Shown here: positions 1 to 10,405 of the stretch, in pieces
Numbering within the stretch: the stretch's first letter is position 1
Layout: the number at the start of each line of letters is the position of its first letter
NCBI RefSeq assembly: GCF_008017805.1
Contig: NZ_VRTT01000014.1
Span: forward strand, 1 to 64,000
Direction of reading: 5' to 3'
Source: Paenibacillus sp. N3.4
GTDB lineage: Bacteria; Bacillota; Bacilli; Paenibacillales; NBRC-103111
DNA length: 64,000 bases
Notes under the pieces: model-generated
What the model saw: the letters and a program-made list of their open reading frames with translations, nothing else
Database searches by the model: none
What the model was told of the DNA's origin: nothing
Translations under genes and position numbers: made by a program

Positions 1-251
1 GGTTCGGGGTTCGGGGTTCGGGGTTCGGAGTTGGAGTTGGAGTTGGAGTGTGTATTCTGGTGCGGGTGCTTATACGTTGTAGGATGCGGGTGTCGGTGAC
101 AGTACGGGTTAAAACTGGAGTAATTGGCTACTTGAAAGTCTTGGAGATTGGAAGGCATGGATGCGCGGGTTTTAAGTTAGTTTAGGCTCAGGCTCAGGCT
201 CAGGCTCAGGTTCAGGTTCAGGTTCAGGTTCGGGCTCAGGTTCGGGTTCGG
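1..251. repeat. Low-complexity GGTTCGG / AGTTGG / GGYTCA short tandem repeats
   Basis: Two simple-repeat blocks lie in non-coding DNA downstream of the first sensor kinase. Positions 1-48 hold four GGTTCGG heptamers followed by AGTTGG hexamers. Positions about 185-251 hold about eleven hexamers of the form GGCTCA/GGTTCA/GGTTCG. Read on plus, the second block would be a Gly-Ser dipeptide run ending at a TAG, but no start codon or ribosome site precedes it. I see no gene in the first 332 bases; a Gly-Ser linker remnant from a lost gene is possible but unproven. Confidence 0.8.
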
Positions 252-332
252 ATTTGAATTAGGGAGCTTGGCATAGCTGGATCAATGACAGGCAGCCAAG
301 CCCCCCCACTTCAGGTAAGGGGGAGGGGACGT

Positions 333-2138
333 TTATGTGCCTATATCCGGGAAACGGATATAGATGCGCGTGCCTCGGCCGAGTTCGCTATCGATGCGCA
401 GGCCGTAATTCTCACCGAACACGAGCTGAATACGACGGTGCACGTTCATCAGCCCGATGCCGCCGCTGTTGCCCATGCCCCTATGCGGCTTGGCTTCGGC
501 CAATTGATTGGCGTCGAGCTGATTTTGCAGTTCGGCAAGGCGTTCCGGCGAGATGCCGACGCCGTTGTCCTCCAGGACAATGATCAGATCATCGTCCTGA
601 ATCGACGCATCGAGGCGAATGTAATGGTACTCTTCGATCCCATCAGAGAACCCATGCTGGAAGATGTTTTCGATGAGCGGCTGAAGGGTCAGCCGAGCCG
701 TTTTCTTTAAGAAATATGCAGGTGGAATCCGCACATCCAGCTCGAACTCTCGTCCTACCCGATGTTTCATAATGGTCATGTAGTTCAGCACATGCTTGAG
801 CTCATTAACAATCGCCGTCTCCTCAATATGTGTCTGCACGGAATAACGAAACATCGAGGCAATTGCGTCTACGATTTCGGTAATTTCCGATGACTGTTGA
901 ATCACGGCATACACAATAATATTTTCCAATGTATTATAGAGAAAATGTGGATTAATTTGCAGCTGCAGTGATTGCAGCTCCGCCTTTTGACGCTCCAGCT
1001 CGGCGTCTTTCTTGCTTAGTTCAGTTCGATACAGGGTGTCCATGAGTTCTGACAGACTCACGACCATCAAATTGTAGCGATGAATCAGCTCATCAAGCTC
1101 ATTTCTCGTTTGCAGTTGCGGAATCTTGACCCAGTTTCCCTTTTCTGTCTGGCGCATGCCATTTTTCAAAATCTGTATCGGCTTCGTAATATTTCGGCCA
1201 AATCGATAGGAAAGCAGCAGGGCAATCAACAAGGTGACTCCCCCTACCCAGAAGGAAGAGTAACGAATGCTGGATAATGGCTTATTGATGTCCGCGGTCG
1301 GGATGGAAACCATCAGGTTCCAGCCTGTATACGCAGACTTCGAGCTAACGATCAATCGCTCATCTCCGAACGACGAATCCTTGAACGATCTCAGGGGATT
1401 CCCTTCCATTTTTGTTAACAGTTCCGCATTCACCGAGGTACCTATCCGCTTTTTGTCCGGATGATAAACGATGCGTCCATCATTATCCACGATAGCAAAA
1501 AAACCGTTAGGCCCCAGGTTGATCCCCTTCCACAAGGTTGAGAACTCATCTGCCTTAATCTCAATTGCGAGTATCCCCTTGAACTCGTTGAACACGGCGC
1601 CATGGATTTTGCGGGCCAACGTAATGAATTGATTGTTGCTCTCCGAGAACACGCTGTTGCTAATAATCGTTAAATTCCCTTGGGGATCTGCCTCTTGGTC
1701 CAGCTCTTCCAATGTAAAAGCAGGCACCGGATCCACGATGGGCCGCAAAGCCGGGTTCTCATAGTAGACCATGTGGTTATTATAATCGGTCAAATATACC
1801 GTCATGATCTCCGGCGATTTGATAAATAGCGGATTAATCACGTGATACATCAGGTTATCCGTAAACTTATAATACTCATAATCACCCGTCGGCGGGTCAT
1901 CGAGAAATTTCTTCACATCGCCATTGGTAAAAAGGGACAAATGCGCCCGCTCGTAAATTTTCAAATATAAATCTGTATGGTTTACGGCATTAGACACGAT
2001 TTCAGTCAGATGCTGTTCACTTTGCTCCCGGAGCTTATTTGATGAAATGTAATAGGAGAAAAAGCCGATCGAAATGACCGAGATCAGAACGACAGATGCA
2101 ATATAGGCAAAAATGCTGCGGGCTAAGGATGGCTTCAT
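333..2138 (-). CDS. YesM-type membrane sensor histidine kinase (module 1)
   Basis: Sensor kinase of the YesM/LytS group, 601 residues. A transmembrane helix sits at about 8-30, followed by an extracellular Cache-like domain to about 285, a second helix at about 293-313 and a HAMP linker. The His_kinase signature QINPHFLYNTLENI (about 396-410) contains the phospho-accepting His. The ATPase N box LQPLIENIFQHGF and the G1 box LEDNGVGI follow. Its ATG shares one base with the TAA of the upstream response regulator, so the two are translationally coupled. It is the last gene of module 1 (permease, permease, lipoprotein, regulator, kinase) and probably senses a sugar handled by that transporter. 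The ligand cannot be read from sequence. Confidence 0.93.
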   Translation of the reverse strand: MKPSLARSIFAYIASVVLISVISIGFFSYYISSNKLREQSEQHLTEIVSNAVNHTDLYLKIYERAHLSLFTNGDVKKFLDDPPTGDYEYYKFTDNLMYHVINPLFIKSPEIMTVYLTDYNNHMVYYENPALRPIVDPVPAFTLEELDQEADPQGNLTIISNSVFSESNNQFITLARKIHGAVFNEFKGILAIEIKADEFSTLWKGINLGPNGFFAIVDNDGRIVYHPDKKRIGTSVNAELLTKMEGNPLRSFKDSSFGDERLIVSSKSAYTGWNLMVSIPTADINKPLSSIRYSSFWVGGVTLLIALLLSYRFGRNITKPIQILKNGMRQTEKGNWVKIPQLQTRNELDELIHRYNLMVVSLSELMDTLYRTELSKKDAELERQKAELQSLQLQINPHFLYNTLENIIVYAVIQQSSEITEIVDAIASMFRYSVQTHIEETAIVNELKHVLNYMTIMKHRVGREFELDVRIPPAYFLKKTARLTLQPLIENIFQHGFSDGIEEYHYIRLDASIQDDDLIIVLEDNGVGISPERLAELQNQLDANQLAEAKPHRGMGNSGGIGLMNVHRRIQLVFGENYGLRIDSELGRGTRIYIRFPDIGT

Positions 2139-3151
2139 TATTTGATTCCCATCGTATGCCGGTATTCGAGCGGTGAAAGTCCGGTCACTTTCTTGAACAT
2201 TCTAGAAAAATGCGGGTAATTCTCATAGCCGACCTCGTAAGCGATATCGTTCGTCCGGTAGTGCGGCATTTCCAGCATCTTTTTCGCCAACTCGATTCGC
2301 TTCATAATTCTGTATTGCACGAATGTTTCCTTGTGCACTTTCTTGAACAGCAGGCTTAAATAAGGCGGAGTAATGCCGAGATATTCAGCAACATCCTCAA
2401 GCGATAGATCCTGCGTAATATGCTCATCCATATAGGACTTGGCCTTCTGCATTAAATCCTTCCCGCCCCGCTGCAGCGCCAGCTCGTCGATTATTTTCAA
2501 GATTTGCACTTGCATCTGCATGAAATATTGAAGCTTATCGGTCGTGTCGGCGAGCTCTTCGGTCCTAGGATGAAAGCTGCGGAGCGACAAGCGCTTTTTC
2601 AGCATCGGCAAGCAGTCCTTAAGCAGCTGTATGAAATCGGAATCCGACGTGGAAGCCGACATACAATATGATCTCAATTCCTCCAGATGAGCCTCCACAT
2701 CGTCAATACGCAGCAACCACATCGCCTCCACAATTTTCTCGATCCAATCCTCATATTTAGATATGGAAAACACTGTATGGTTGCTCTGTAAAATGATTTT
2801 ATTCAACAGATCGTTAATTTTTGCAGGCGTAAACGGTTTCAGTAAGTATTCCTTCACGCCATAGGACATGCAGGTTTGGGCATACTCAAAGTCTCCGTAT
2901 CCGGAAATAATCACCTTTTGAATCAAGGGATATTTGTCATGAACTTGTTTGCACAGCTCGAGTCCACCCATTTTGGGCATGCGGATATCTGTAAATAACA
3001 GCTGCGGTGTCGATTCCTCGATCATTTGCAGGGCTTTAACACCGTTACTCGCCGTTCGTATGGATTCAAAGTTGTACGGATGCTGCTTCAGCATCAAAAC
3101 CAGACCTCTAAGAATAAGCGGTTCGTCGTCTACAACCAGAATATGCTTCAT
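2138..3151 (-). CDS. YesN-type response regulator with AraC DNA-binding domain (module 1)
   Basis: Receiver domain at about 1-120 with the acidic pair in ILVVDDE and the phospho-acceptor in LLFTDIRMPKMGG; a C-terminal AraC/XylS double helix-turn-helix at about 235-335 (LSLEDVAEYLGITPPYLSLLFK, then YEVGYENYPHFSRMFKKVTG). The preferred start is ATG at 3151, after GAGGGAGGG; a TTG one codon earlier is less likely. It partners the kinase that overlaps its stop codon and is expected to activate the module 1 transporter genes. Length (337 residues) is short for YesN-like proteins because the middle region is reduced. Confidence 0.92.
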   Translation of the reverse strand: MKHILVVDDEPLILRGLVLMLKQHPYNFESIRTASNGVKALQMIEESTPQLLFTDIRMPKMGGLELCKQVHDKYPLIQKVIISGYGDFEYAQTCMSYGVKEYLLKPFTPAKINDLLNKIILQSNHTVFSISKYEDWIEKIVEAMWLLRIDDVEAHLEELRSYCMSASTSDSDFIQLLKDCLPMLKKRLSLRSFHPRTEELADTTDKLQYFMQMQVQILKIIDELALQRGGKDLMQKAKSYMDEHITQDLSLEDVAEYLGITPPYLSLLFKKVHKETFVQYRIMKRIELAKKMLEMPHYRTNDIAYEVGYENYPHFSRMFKKVTGLSPLEYRHTMGIK

Positions 3152-3235
3152 CAAGCCGCCCTCCCTCTATGGCAAAAAACATTTATCCCCCACCCAGAGG
3201 ATAAATGCTTTCCGCCAATATCACAAGCTGTTTTT

Positions 3236-4804
3236 TTAGTCACCCATCTTGACGCCTTCTTTTTTATTGTAGCGCTCAGTAGCTTCCTTAATGATCTCAT
3301 TACCGCCTTTGGCTTTCCAATCCTCCAGCGCCTTCGGCCAATCGGAGATCGGCTCCTTGCCGTACACCATCTTCAACATATGATCCAGAATAACCGGAGG
3401 CATATCGGAGAACTTCAGACCTGCATCCGTAAACTTGCCGCTAGATGCAAGCTCCGGCGCGAAGGAGATACCATTGCGACCTTCCTTGGTTACGATCGAA
3501 TCGAATTGTTGAATCAATCTTTTGCCGTCCTCCGTTGTGTTCAGCAGCGTTCTGTTCAGCGCAGTATCCTCAACCATTCTCAGCATAACGGAGCGGAACT
3601 GCTCCTCAAGCGTCGCTTCCGGTGTTGTAGGCTGCTTATAGACCACCTTGCCATCCTGCATCGTATACGTATCGCCTTCAATACCGAAGTTGAAAAATTT
3701 ATCTCCCGCTTCTGTGACCATGTAGTTCATCATTTTCACGATCGCGATCGCCTTTTCTTTGCTAACTTTGCTATTGATATAAGACAATCCGCCGGTGTAG
3801 CTGTACTTCATCATACCGCCCTTGCCATCATCGCCGACCGGAGAAGGAATGATCATGACCACGGCTTTCGGATTAGCTGGCTTGGTCGTGTTGACCCAGT
3901 TCGTCATCAGGTTCGCATTATGGTTCCAAACGCCCGATTTACCCGCATTAATGTTATTCGTCCATTTGTTACCGTCTAGACTGGCAAAATCCTTCGCCAT
4001 CAAGCCTTCATCGTACATTGTCTTATAAACCGTCAAAGCCTTTTGCATCGCTTCCACTTTGAAAAATTTAGGAACGACCTGATCGCCAATCTTCTCGAAC
4101 ATCGTGCTGTAAGGCATGACATCATAGGCTCCAAAAATGACATCGGAATACACAAAATCTTTGCGGAACGCGTAAGGCTCGGCGACTCCGTTTTTCTTCA
4201 TCGCGCGCAGTACGTTCAGGAAATCATCCACCGTTTTCGGAACCGGCAACCCCGTTTGATCCAGCAAATCTTTGCGGATGAACGTTGCCCGGCGGCTCGG
4301 ATGGGATAAATATTCCGGAATCGCATAAATTTTCCCGTTATACTTCACTTCGTCCCAAGCCTGCTGAGGAATCGCTTTCAATAAATCCTTGCCATACTCC
4401 TTGATCAGATCGTCGAGCGGCATAAACAGTCCGCCTTTAATTGCGCCACTCATATCCGGTCCTTCCGGGAACATCCCTTGAATCGTGTGCATCACATCTG
4501 GAAGATCCGTGCTGGCGAACATTAAAGCGGTCTTCGGTTTGAATTCCGCATGCGGAACAAGGCGCAGGTCAAGCTGCGTATTCGTTAACTCGCCTAGCTT
4601 CTTTACCCATTTGTCATTGTTGATATCCGTGCTTCCAAGCGCGTATTTGTTTAAGGAGTCGCTCATGGAAATTGAAATCTTCGCCGGCGCTTGCGGTTTC
4701 TGTGTCTCTGTCGTGGTTCCTGTCCTGGTTGAAGAATTGGAGCAACCAGCTATAACCAAGCATGCTAGCGTTGATACAAGACCTGTTTTCAGCCATGCTT
4801 TCAT
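3236..4804 (-). CDS. Sugar ABC transporter substrate-binding lipoprotein (LplA-like, module 1)
   Basis: Extracellular solute-binding protein of 522 residues. A lipoprotein signal peptide ends in the lipobox LVIAGC with the modified Cys at about 21, followed by a Ser/Thr-rich linker. The body is that of the large LplA-type binding proteins of Bacillota: MHTIQGMFP, then a C-terminal block ending in DWPKALEDWKAKGGNEIIKEATERYNK, which is typical of the group. The ribosome site is GGGGGA before ATG. The gene lies between the two permease genes and the two-component genes and delivers oligosaccharide to the permeases. The ligand is unknown. Confidence 0.93.
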   Translation of the reverse strand: MKAWLKTGLVSTLACLVIAGCSNSSTRTGTTTETQKPQAPAKISISMSDSLNKYALGSTDINNDKWVKKLGELTNTQLDLRLVPHAEFKPKTALMFASTDLPDVMHTIQGMFPEGPDMSGAIKGGLFMPLDDLIKEYGKDLLKAIPQQAWDEVKYNGKIYAIPEYLSHPSRRATFIRKDLLDQTGLPVPKTVDDFLNVLRAMKKNGVAEPYAFRKDFVYSDVIFGAYDVMPYSTMFEKIGDQVVPKFFKVEAMQKALTVYKTMYDEGLMAKDFASLDGNKWTNNINAGKSGVWNHNANLMTNWVNTTKPANPKAVVMIIPSPVGDDGKGGMMKYSYTGGLSYINSKVSKEKAIAIVKMMNYMVTEAGDKFFNFGIEGDTYTMQDGKVVYKQPTTPEATLEEQFRSVMLRMVEDTALNRTLLNTTEDGKRLIQQFDSIVTKEGRNGISFAPELASSGKFTDAGLKFSDMPPVILDHMLKMVYGKEPISDWPKALEDWKAKGGNEIIKEATERYNKKEGVKMGD

Positions 4805-4913
4805 TGTATTATCCCCCTATATGGTATGTAGTTGTTTCGTGATCATCTTATCGTGAAAGATAAAGTCGGAACATTGTGTTTTTTAAGCTGAGTTGATCTT
4901 TATTATACAGCTT

Positions 4914-5780
4914 TTACGATTTAATCGAACCGATTAACATCCCTTTAATAAAATGCTTTTGCAGGAAAGGGTATACAAGCATGATGGGAATCGTCGCGAT
5001 AACGATAACAGCCATCTTGAGTCCTTCTGGTGATAAATTGGCAATATCGCCTGCCGTATTGGCTAAATCCGACGAATCAGTGACAACGAATTCCCTAAGC
5101 TTAACCTGAAGCGGAAACAGCCCACGTTTATTAATAAAATAAAGCGCATTGGAATAATTGTTCCACAACGCAACGGAATAAATAATGCTCATCGTCGCCA
5201 TAGCAGGCTTTGACAGCGGCAAAATAATGCTCCATATCGTTCGAGCCTCTCCTGCTCCATCAATACGTGCTGATTCAATCAGTTCATTGGGAATAGACAG
5301 AAAGAAGGAACGCATTACGAACAAATTAAAAGCACTAATCGCGCCGGGCAGCATCAAAGCCCACAAGCTGTCGAGCAGTCCAAGTGAACGGACAAGCAAA
5401 TAGTTAGGTATTAAAGGAGCGTGAAAAATCATTGTAATTAAAACCAACAGTAAAATGTACTTGCGCTCCCTATACTCGTGTCTGGATAAAGGATAAGCCA
5501 GACTTGCTGTCATGAATAGACTGATCAATGTACCGAAGAAAGTAACGATTACACTGACGCCAAAAGCTCTCCATATAGCTGCCTGCTTGAGCACCATCGT
5601 GTAGTTATCAACAGTAAATTGCACGGGCCATAGCACGACCTTCCCTGTACTAAGTGCTACAGGACCACTAAAAGATTGGGAAACAATATTAATAATTGGC
5701 AAAACCAAAATTAAACTGATTAACACCAACCCTATTGGGTTAAGCAGGCTCAACCGGCTTGGTTTATTCAATGATGACAT
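4914..5780 (-). CDS. Sugar ABC transporter permease (LplC/YtcP-like, module 1)
   Basis: Inner-membrane permease of 288 residues with about six hydrophobic helices. The binding-protein-dependent transport domain carries the cytoplasmic EAA loop ESARIDGAGEARTIWSIILPLSKP, which docks the ATPase. The C-terminus FLQKHFIKGMLIGSIKS is typical of the LplC/YtcP class. The ribosome site AAGGAG lies nine bases before ATG. It is preceded by its partner permease with a 20-bp gap and followed by the binding lipoprotein. No ATPase gene is present in the module, so it presumably uses a shared ATPase encoded elsewhere. Confidence 0.93.
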   Translation of the reverse strand: MSSLNKPSRLSLLNPIGLVLISLILVLPIINIVSQSFSGPVALSTGKVVLWPVQFTVDNYTMVLKQAAIWRAFGVSVIVTFFGTLISLFMTASLAYPLSRHEYRERKYILLLVLITMIFHAPLIPNYLLVRSLGLLDSLWALMLPGAISAFNLFVMRSFFLSIPNELIESARIDGAGEARTIWSIILPLSKPAMATMSIIYSVALWNNYSNALYFINKRGLFPLQVKLREFVVTDSSDLANTAGDIANLSPEGLKMAVIVIATIPIMLVYPFLQKHFIKGMLIGSIKS

Positions 5781-5800
5781 GGTGGTCCAGCTCCTTCCTC

Positions 5801-6763
5801 TTAGTATAAACCTTCACCGGTTGTTTTTTTGCTGAACAGATTAGCCGTTACGATTAGAATGAGTCCGATAACCGACTTGAACAGACCGATTGCTGTCGTG
5901 TAGCTATATTCCCTTTGAATGAGGCCGACCCGATAAATGTACGTATCTAAAATATCGCCGTGGGCATTATTTAACGGGTTTAAGAAGACGAAAACCCTCT
6001 CAAAGCCTAAATCCAGAAAATTGCCGATTTGCAGCAGAAACAGAATCGTTATTGTAGGCAATATGCTAGGAATCGTTATTGAGAATGTCTGTCTCCATCG
6101 GCTGGCACCGTCGATTTGTGCGGCTTCATACAAATCGGGATTGATCCCGCTCATCGCCGCCAAATATATAATCGTGCTCCAGCCAGCATCGCGCCAAACG
6201 CTAGAACTGACGATAATCGTCCGCACGTAAGAATCCTCGCCCATGAAGTAAATCGGCTCATGCCCAAACAGCGTTACGATGTAATTGACAACACCGCTTG
6301 TCGGATTCAGAATTTCTATGACAATCCCACCGACCACGACCCAAGACAGAAAGTGCGGTAAGTAAACGGCCGTTTGCACAAAACGCTTAAACACTTGATT
6401 GCGCAGCTCGTTCATCATCAATGCCAATAGGATCGGAATCGGGAACGCGAAGAACAGGGTGTAGAAACCGATGGCCATCGTATTTTTAAAGATGCGCCAG
6501 AAGTCTGCGTACTCTACCATGCGTCGGAAATTCGCCAGACCGATCCATTCACTTTTCCATATTCCGGTAAAAATACTGTAGTCCTGAAACGCCATTACCG
6601 AGCCAGTCAGCGGGATATATTTGAAAATCAAGAAGTAAACAATGCCCGGAATCGACAATAAGTACAGCACCTTAAACCTAGTGTAGTACGAAAATAACCC
6701 TGGTTTTTTCGACGTTTGTCCTTGATTCTTTTTCAGTCCAGGCTTGACCTCTGTATAGTTCAT
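5801..6763 (-). CDS. Sugar ABC transporter permease (LplB/YteP-like, module 1)
   Basis: Permease of 320 residues with a basic N-terminal tail and about six transmembrane helices. The EAA loop reads YEAAQIDGASRWRQTFSITIPSILP. The block FKYIPLTGSVMAFQDYSIF is characteristic of LplB-type subunits. It is the first gene of module 1, with AGGGTGATGAAAG before the ATG. The upstream 258 bp (6764-7021) should hold the promoter; the only clear element there is the terminator of the upstream module. It forms a heterodimer with the next permease. Confidence 0.93.
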   Translation of the reverse strand: MNYTEVKPGLKKNQGQTSKKPGLFSYYTRFKVLYLLSIPGIVYFLIFKYIPLTGSVMAFQDYSIFTGIWKSEWIGLANFRRMVEYADFWRIFKNTMAIGFYTLFFAFPIPILLALMMNELRNQVFKRFVQTAVYLPHFLSWVVVGGIVIEILNPTSGVVNYIVTLFGHEPIYFMGEDSYVRTIIVSSSVWRDAGWSTIIYLAAMSGINPDLYEAAQIDGASRWRQTFSITIPSILPTITILFLLQIGNFLDLGFERVFVFLNPLNNAHGDILDTYIYRVGLIQREYSYTTAIGLFKSVIGLILIVTANLFSKKTTGEGLY

Positions 6764-6956
6764 CTTTCATCACCCTATCATCGTTGTTATGATTGAAGTG
6801 TACCTTAGGAGGCGGGAAAGAGGGATACCGTGAATTAAGGACACTTATCTTTTTTTAATATGGAAGAACAGTATTCTGCGCCGACTTACAATCTTTCTGG
6901 TCCGAAAACCCTTGAGATATCTTCCCAAAGTAGATAAATTCATATGAGGTTTCAAA

Positions 6957-7000
6957 CAAAAAAATGATGGGGCAAGGTCTATCCTTGCTCCATCATTTTT
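6957..7000 (-). terminator. Rho-independent terminator after the module 2 lipoprotein
   Basis: Inverted repeat AAAATGATGGGGCAAGG / CCTTGCTCCATCATTTTT with a five-base loop. On the minus strand it is followed by a run of seven T. It lies directly after the stop codon of the gene ending at 7022 and separates modules 1 and 2. Confidence 0.88.
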
Positions 7001-7021
7001 CTACCGTTTTTGGTGTTTCAT

Positions 7022-8697
7022 TTATTTTTGGGATACAGACTTGTACCACTCGTTAACTTCCTTTGTAATTTGCTCTCCGCCGTTAGCCTTCCAACTGGCA
7101 ACAAATTGGTCAAAATCATTGATCGGCAGTTTGCCATAGATGATTTTGTTGAAGGTTTCCAGCTCAGACTGGCGCAAAAGGTTCCATTTGGAAATCATCG
7201 TTGGCGTCGCCGCACCGGTGAAATAGTTTTGCTTGCGGATGTCCATTTGGGACATGACGACCTTCGCAGCATACCAGTTCTCAGGCTTGCGGAAATCCGC
7301 AATCTGCTTCTCGTAAGGAGTTTCCGGCGCTTTACCGTCCGCAAGTTTTACCAGCGTCTTCATATACAAATCTGGAATCCGCGCTGGTCCGGTTATGAAG
7401 GTGAAATCATTGCTGAAGTCCTTGATTTTGTCTTTATCACTGGTCGGTTTTCCGTCCACAATGTCCCAGTCGTAGCCTTTTGCAAAGCCGTTTTCGAATT
7501 TGCTTCCAGTGGGTGGGTTGGCCAAGTTATCAAGCATATAGTTGTAGTATAGGAAAATGGCTTCGGGATGCTTGGCATCTTTATTAATCATAAAGCTGCT
7601 GTTCACGCCAGTATTTTGCCATTTCGTACCCGCCAGCCCATCTGGGCCTGCTGGAACCGGATAAGCTTTAAACTTTGCACCTTTGACGTTTTTCAGCAAA
7701 TCGGGACCTGGCCAGTCCGGTATCCAGTTGGCTCCAGGCAAAACGCCCGCATTCCCTTTTGTCCAAAACTCCGCCGTTTTATTCTCGTCCCATAAAGCAG
7801 AGTCGGGATGAATATAACCTTTGTTCATCCATTCTTGCAGCTTGGCGAGCGCTTGCTTAGCTCCTGGATTGATTGAGCCATATTCCAGATTGCCATTAGA
7901 ATCTTTGTTCCATTGCTCCTCAATCGTTCCGTATGCCCCGAAAAGCCAATCGAGTCCGCCCAACCATGTGTTCGTTTTATCTTTCAAGGTCATCGAGAGT
8001 GGATAGACATCTTTCGGTGAAAGCCCATCTGGGTTCTGGTTCTTGAACTTGTCCATCACGTTCTCTAATTCAGCGATCGTCTTGGGAGCCTTAAGATTCA
8101 GCTTTTCCATCCAATCTTCCCGGAGCCATAGCAGCGTATCGTCATTGTCGGTATATTCAAGAATGGGCAGATTGTATTTCTTGCCATTCCTGGTGAAAGG
8201 GTACCACAATTCCGGATGTTGGATGGCATGGTCTTTCCAAGTTTTGTTGGCATACTTATCAAACAGCGTATCAATGGCAAGAAACTGGCCGGAATCGATC
8301 AGTTGATTCGTTAATACAGGATCGGTTGGTACGTATACGAAATCAGGCAGTTTCTCTCCGGAAGCAATAGCAAGCTGTAGCTTCTGCTTATATTGATCCC
8401 CGCCGGCAGGATACCAGGTATCTTTGTGCTTGATACCGAGCTGATCCAGCATCCAACGGTCGTGGACATTGTTTTCTTTGGTATCACCTTTCACGTACTT
8501 CTTTGGCGTATTGAACATGACGACCGTACTAATCTCAATCGGCGGATCATATTTGCCGTTGGTAAATCCGGCATCGGATGCAGCCGTATCTTTCGAACCG
8601 GAAGCGGCCGACTTCTCACCGGAGGTTCCATTACAAGCCGTGATCACGATGAGTGAAGCAGCTGCGAGCAGCAGCCATGATTTTTGAAATGACTCAT
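7022..8697 (-). CDS. Sugar ABC transporter substrate-binding lipoprotein (LplA-like, module 2); frameshift in signal peptide
   Basis: Large LplA-type binding protein. An uninterrupted frame exists from GTG 8647, giving 541 residues, but that start would cut the signal peptide to almost nothing before the Cys of ITACNG. In the same frame upstream the DNA reads KSWLLLAAASLIVITAC, a perfect lipoprotein signal, with no start codon. An ATG at 8697, preceded by AGGGGAA, reads MSHFK and then needs one extra A in the T5 run (plus strand 8681-8685) to join this frame as MSHFKKSWLLLAA. I therefore annotate from 8697 with a one-base deletion. The C-terminus matches the family (FDQFVASWKANGGEQITKEVNEWYK). 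Downstream lies a strong terminator. Confidence 0.85.
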
Positions 8698-8803
8698 GAT
8701 TGATTCCCCTACTGTGTTAAATCCTTACATGTGTTACTTTACCAACTGGTGGGGGATGGCATCTATATGAATTTATTAGTTTTCATAGGACTCTGTTAGG
8801 CTA

Positions 8804-10405
8804 TTAATTGTCGTCCCTATATTCTTGCGGTGTTACCCCAAACTGACGTTTAAACACTTTAATAAAATAAGCTGAATCCAAATATCCGATTTCCATACTG
8901 ATTTCGTAAACCTTTTTCTCGGAAGTTTTTAGTATATGGCAAGCACGTTCCATGCGGAGACGGAACACGTAGTCGCTTATTCCTTCGCCAGTTTCAATCT
9001 TATAAATTTTGGATAAATGGGTCGGATGCAAGTTCACATGGTCTGCAAGTGCACGTAGGGAAACGTCGCTATGCAAGTTTTTCTCCGCATACTCTTGGAT
9101 TTTTTTGACATACAGAGAACGTATATCTTTGATTTCATTTGAAGTTCCTTCTTTCAACTTGCCAAGCACGCCCAGAGACCACTTGCGAAGCTTGCTGATC
9201 GAAGAGAATGCCTCTCCGCTTTGCAAAGGTTCCATATCCGGATCTATTAACTTAGCTAACGTATGGCCGTTCCGATGTGCAAGATGAGTAAAAGAAGAAG
9301 CGATTAGAAATCCTGCCTCCATGCAGTGCTCCCATGACTCGGACCATTTGTCATCCAGCTCCGCGCACACGGTCAACAGTTTATCTTCCGCTGCGTCCCA
9401 ACGCCCAGCTTCAAGCAGGCTAATTAAAGAAGGGGGCATGTAGAGCGCGTTCAGGGGTCCCTGTGAACGTTCCAAATCTCCGACCCGCATAACGAATTCC
9501 CGTTCATCCCCGACAATTTGCCTGAAATAGGCCGAAGCTTGCTGATAGCGGCTCTGCAGCTGATCCGGAAACTGAAACAACTCCGTTATTACGATCGACA
9601 AGGACCCTTTCAGGAATTGTTTCACTTTATACTGAAGCTGGATAGCCAGCTTTTCCAAAAAGGTTTCTTTTCCTATATCAGCAACATGGTCCTTGAACTG
9701 AAGCAAAAAAACAAGATATCCATGCTCCTCCTTAACGCCCCATACTTCTGTATACTCACCGATAATCTCTTCGGCCATATTGATAATCGCGTATTCCATC
9801 AATTGCTGATCGTTACTGTTGTATTGGCCAAAATCTTCCTCCATTCGGACAAGCAGCAGAGCACAGTCCCCATCATGGAAAGGCAATCCGTAGTTATCAA
9901 GTTTGCGGCTCCATGCTTCAGCCGACATCCGATAGCCCCGCAATGCATCAAGGAGCAGTTGACCGCGCAATAGCGGCAGATTCTCCCGAAGCGTATATTG
10001 CGTACGCTCATGTGAGCTAATGTTCTCCCATTCCATGTTCAATTGATCGATTGCTGCTTTAACTGCACCGAATAATTCGTTGTCCGTCGGGGGCTTAAGA
10101 AGGTAATCCACCGTCTGATGCTGGAGCGCCTTTTTGGCATATTCAAAGTCAGAATGACCGGATAGTATAATGCATTTAATTCTTTTATCGTGTATGCGGA
10201 TTCGCTCGATCAGCTCCATCCCCGTCATTTCGGGCATAACAATATCTGATAACACGATATCGATAGGATGAGTTTCGATAATTTGCAGCGCCTCATGTGC
10301 GGAATACGCTTTATGGACATGTTCAATGCCGAGTGTGTGCCAAGGTTTGTGCATGGATAGGTTGTCTACCCAATGAGCTTCATCGTCTACTATGATCATC
10401 TGCAT
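8804..10405 (-). CDS. YesN-type response regulator with AraC DNA-binding domain (module 2)
   Basis: Receiver domain at the N-terminus (MIIVDDEAHW; phospho-acceptor in DIVLSDIVMPEMTG), a long middle region and a C-terminal AraC domain (VSLRALADHVNLHPTHLSKIYK, then SMEIGYLDSAYFIKVFKRQFG), 533 residues. The start is the ATG at 10405 because AAGGAGG lies eight bases upstream; the open frame extends 16 codons further but without a ribosome site. The start lies 26 bp inside the end of the kinase gene, so the two are co-transcribed. It probably controls the adjacent lipoprotein gene and the divergent permease pair. Confidence 0.92.
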   Translation of the reverse strand: MQMIIVDDEAHWVDNLSMHKPWHTLGIEHVHKAYSAHEALQIIETHPIDIVLSDIVMPEMTGMELIERIRIHDKRIKCIILSGHSDFEYAKKALQHQTVDYLLKPPTDNELFGAVKAAIDQLNMEWENISSHERTQYTLRENLPLLRGQLLLDALRGYRMSAEAWSRKLDNYGLPFHDGDCALLLVRMEEDFGQYNSNDQQLMEYAIINMAEEIIGEYTEVWGVKEEHGYLVFLLQFKDHVADIGKETFLEKLAIQLQYKVKQFLKGSLSIVITELFQFPDQLQSRYQQASAYFRQIVGDEREFVMRVGDLERSQGPLNALYMPPSLISLLEAGRWDAAEDKLLTVCAELDDKWSESWEHCMEAGFLIASSFTHLAHRNGHTLAKLIDPDMEPLQSGEAFSSISKLRKWSLGVLGKLKEGTSNEIKDIRSLYVKKIQEYAEKNLHSDVSLRALADHVNLHPTHLSKIYKIETGEGISDYVFRLRMERACHILKTSEKKVYEISMEIGYLDSAYFIKVFKRQFGVTPQEYRDDN

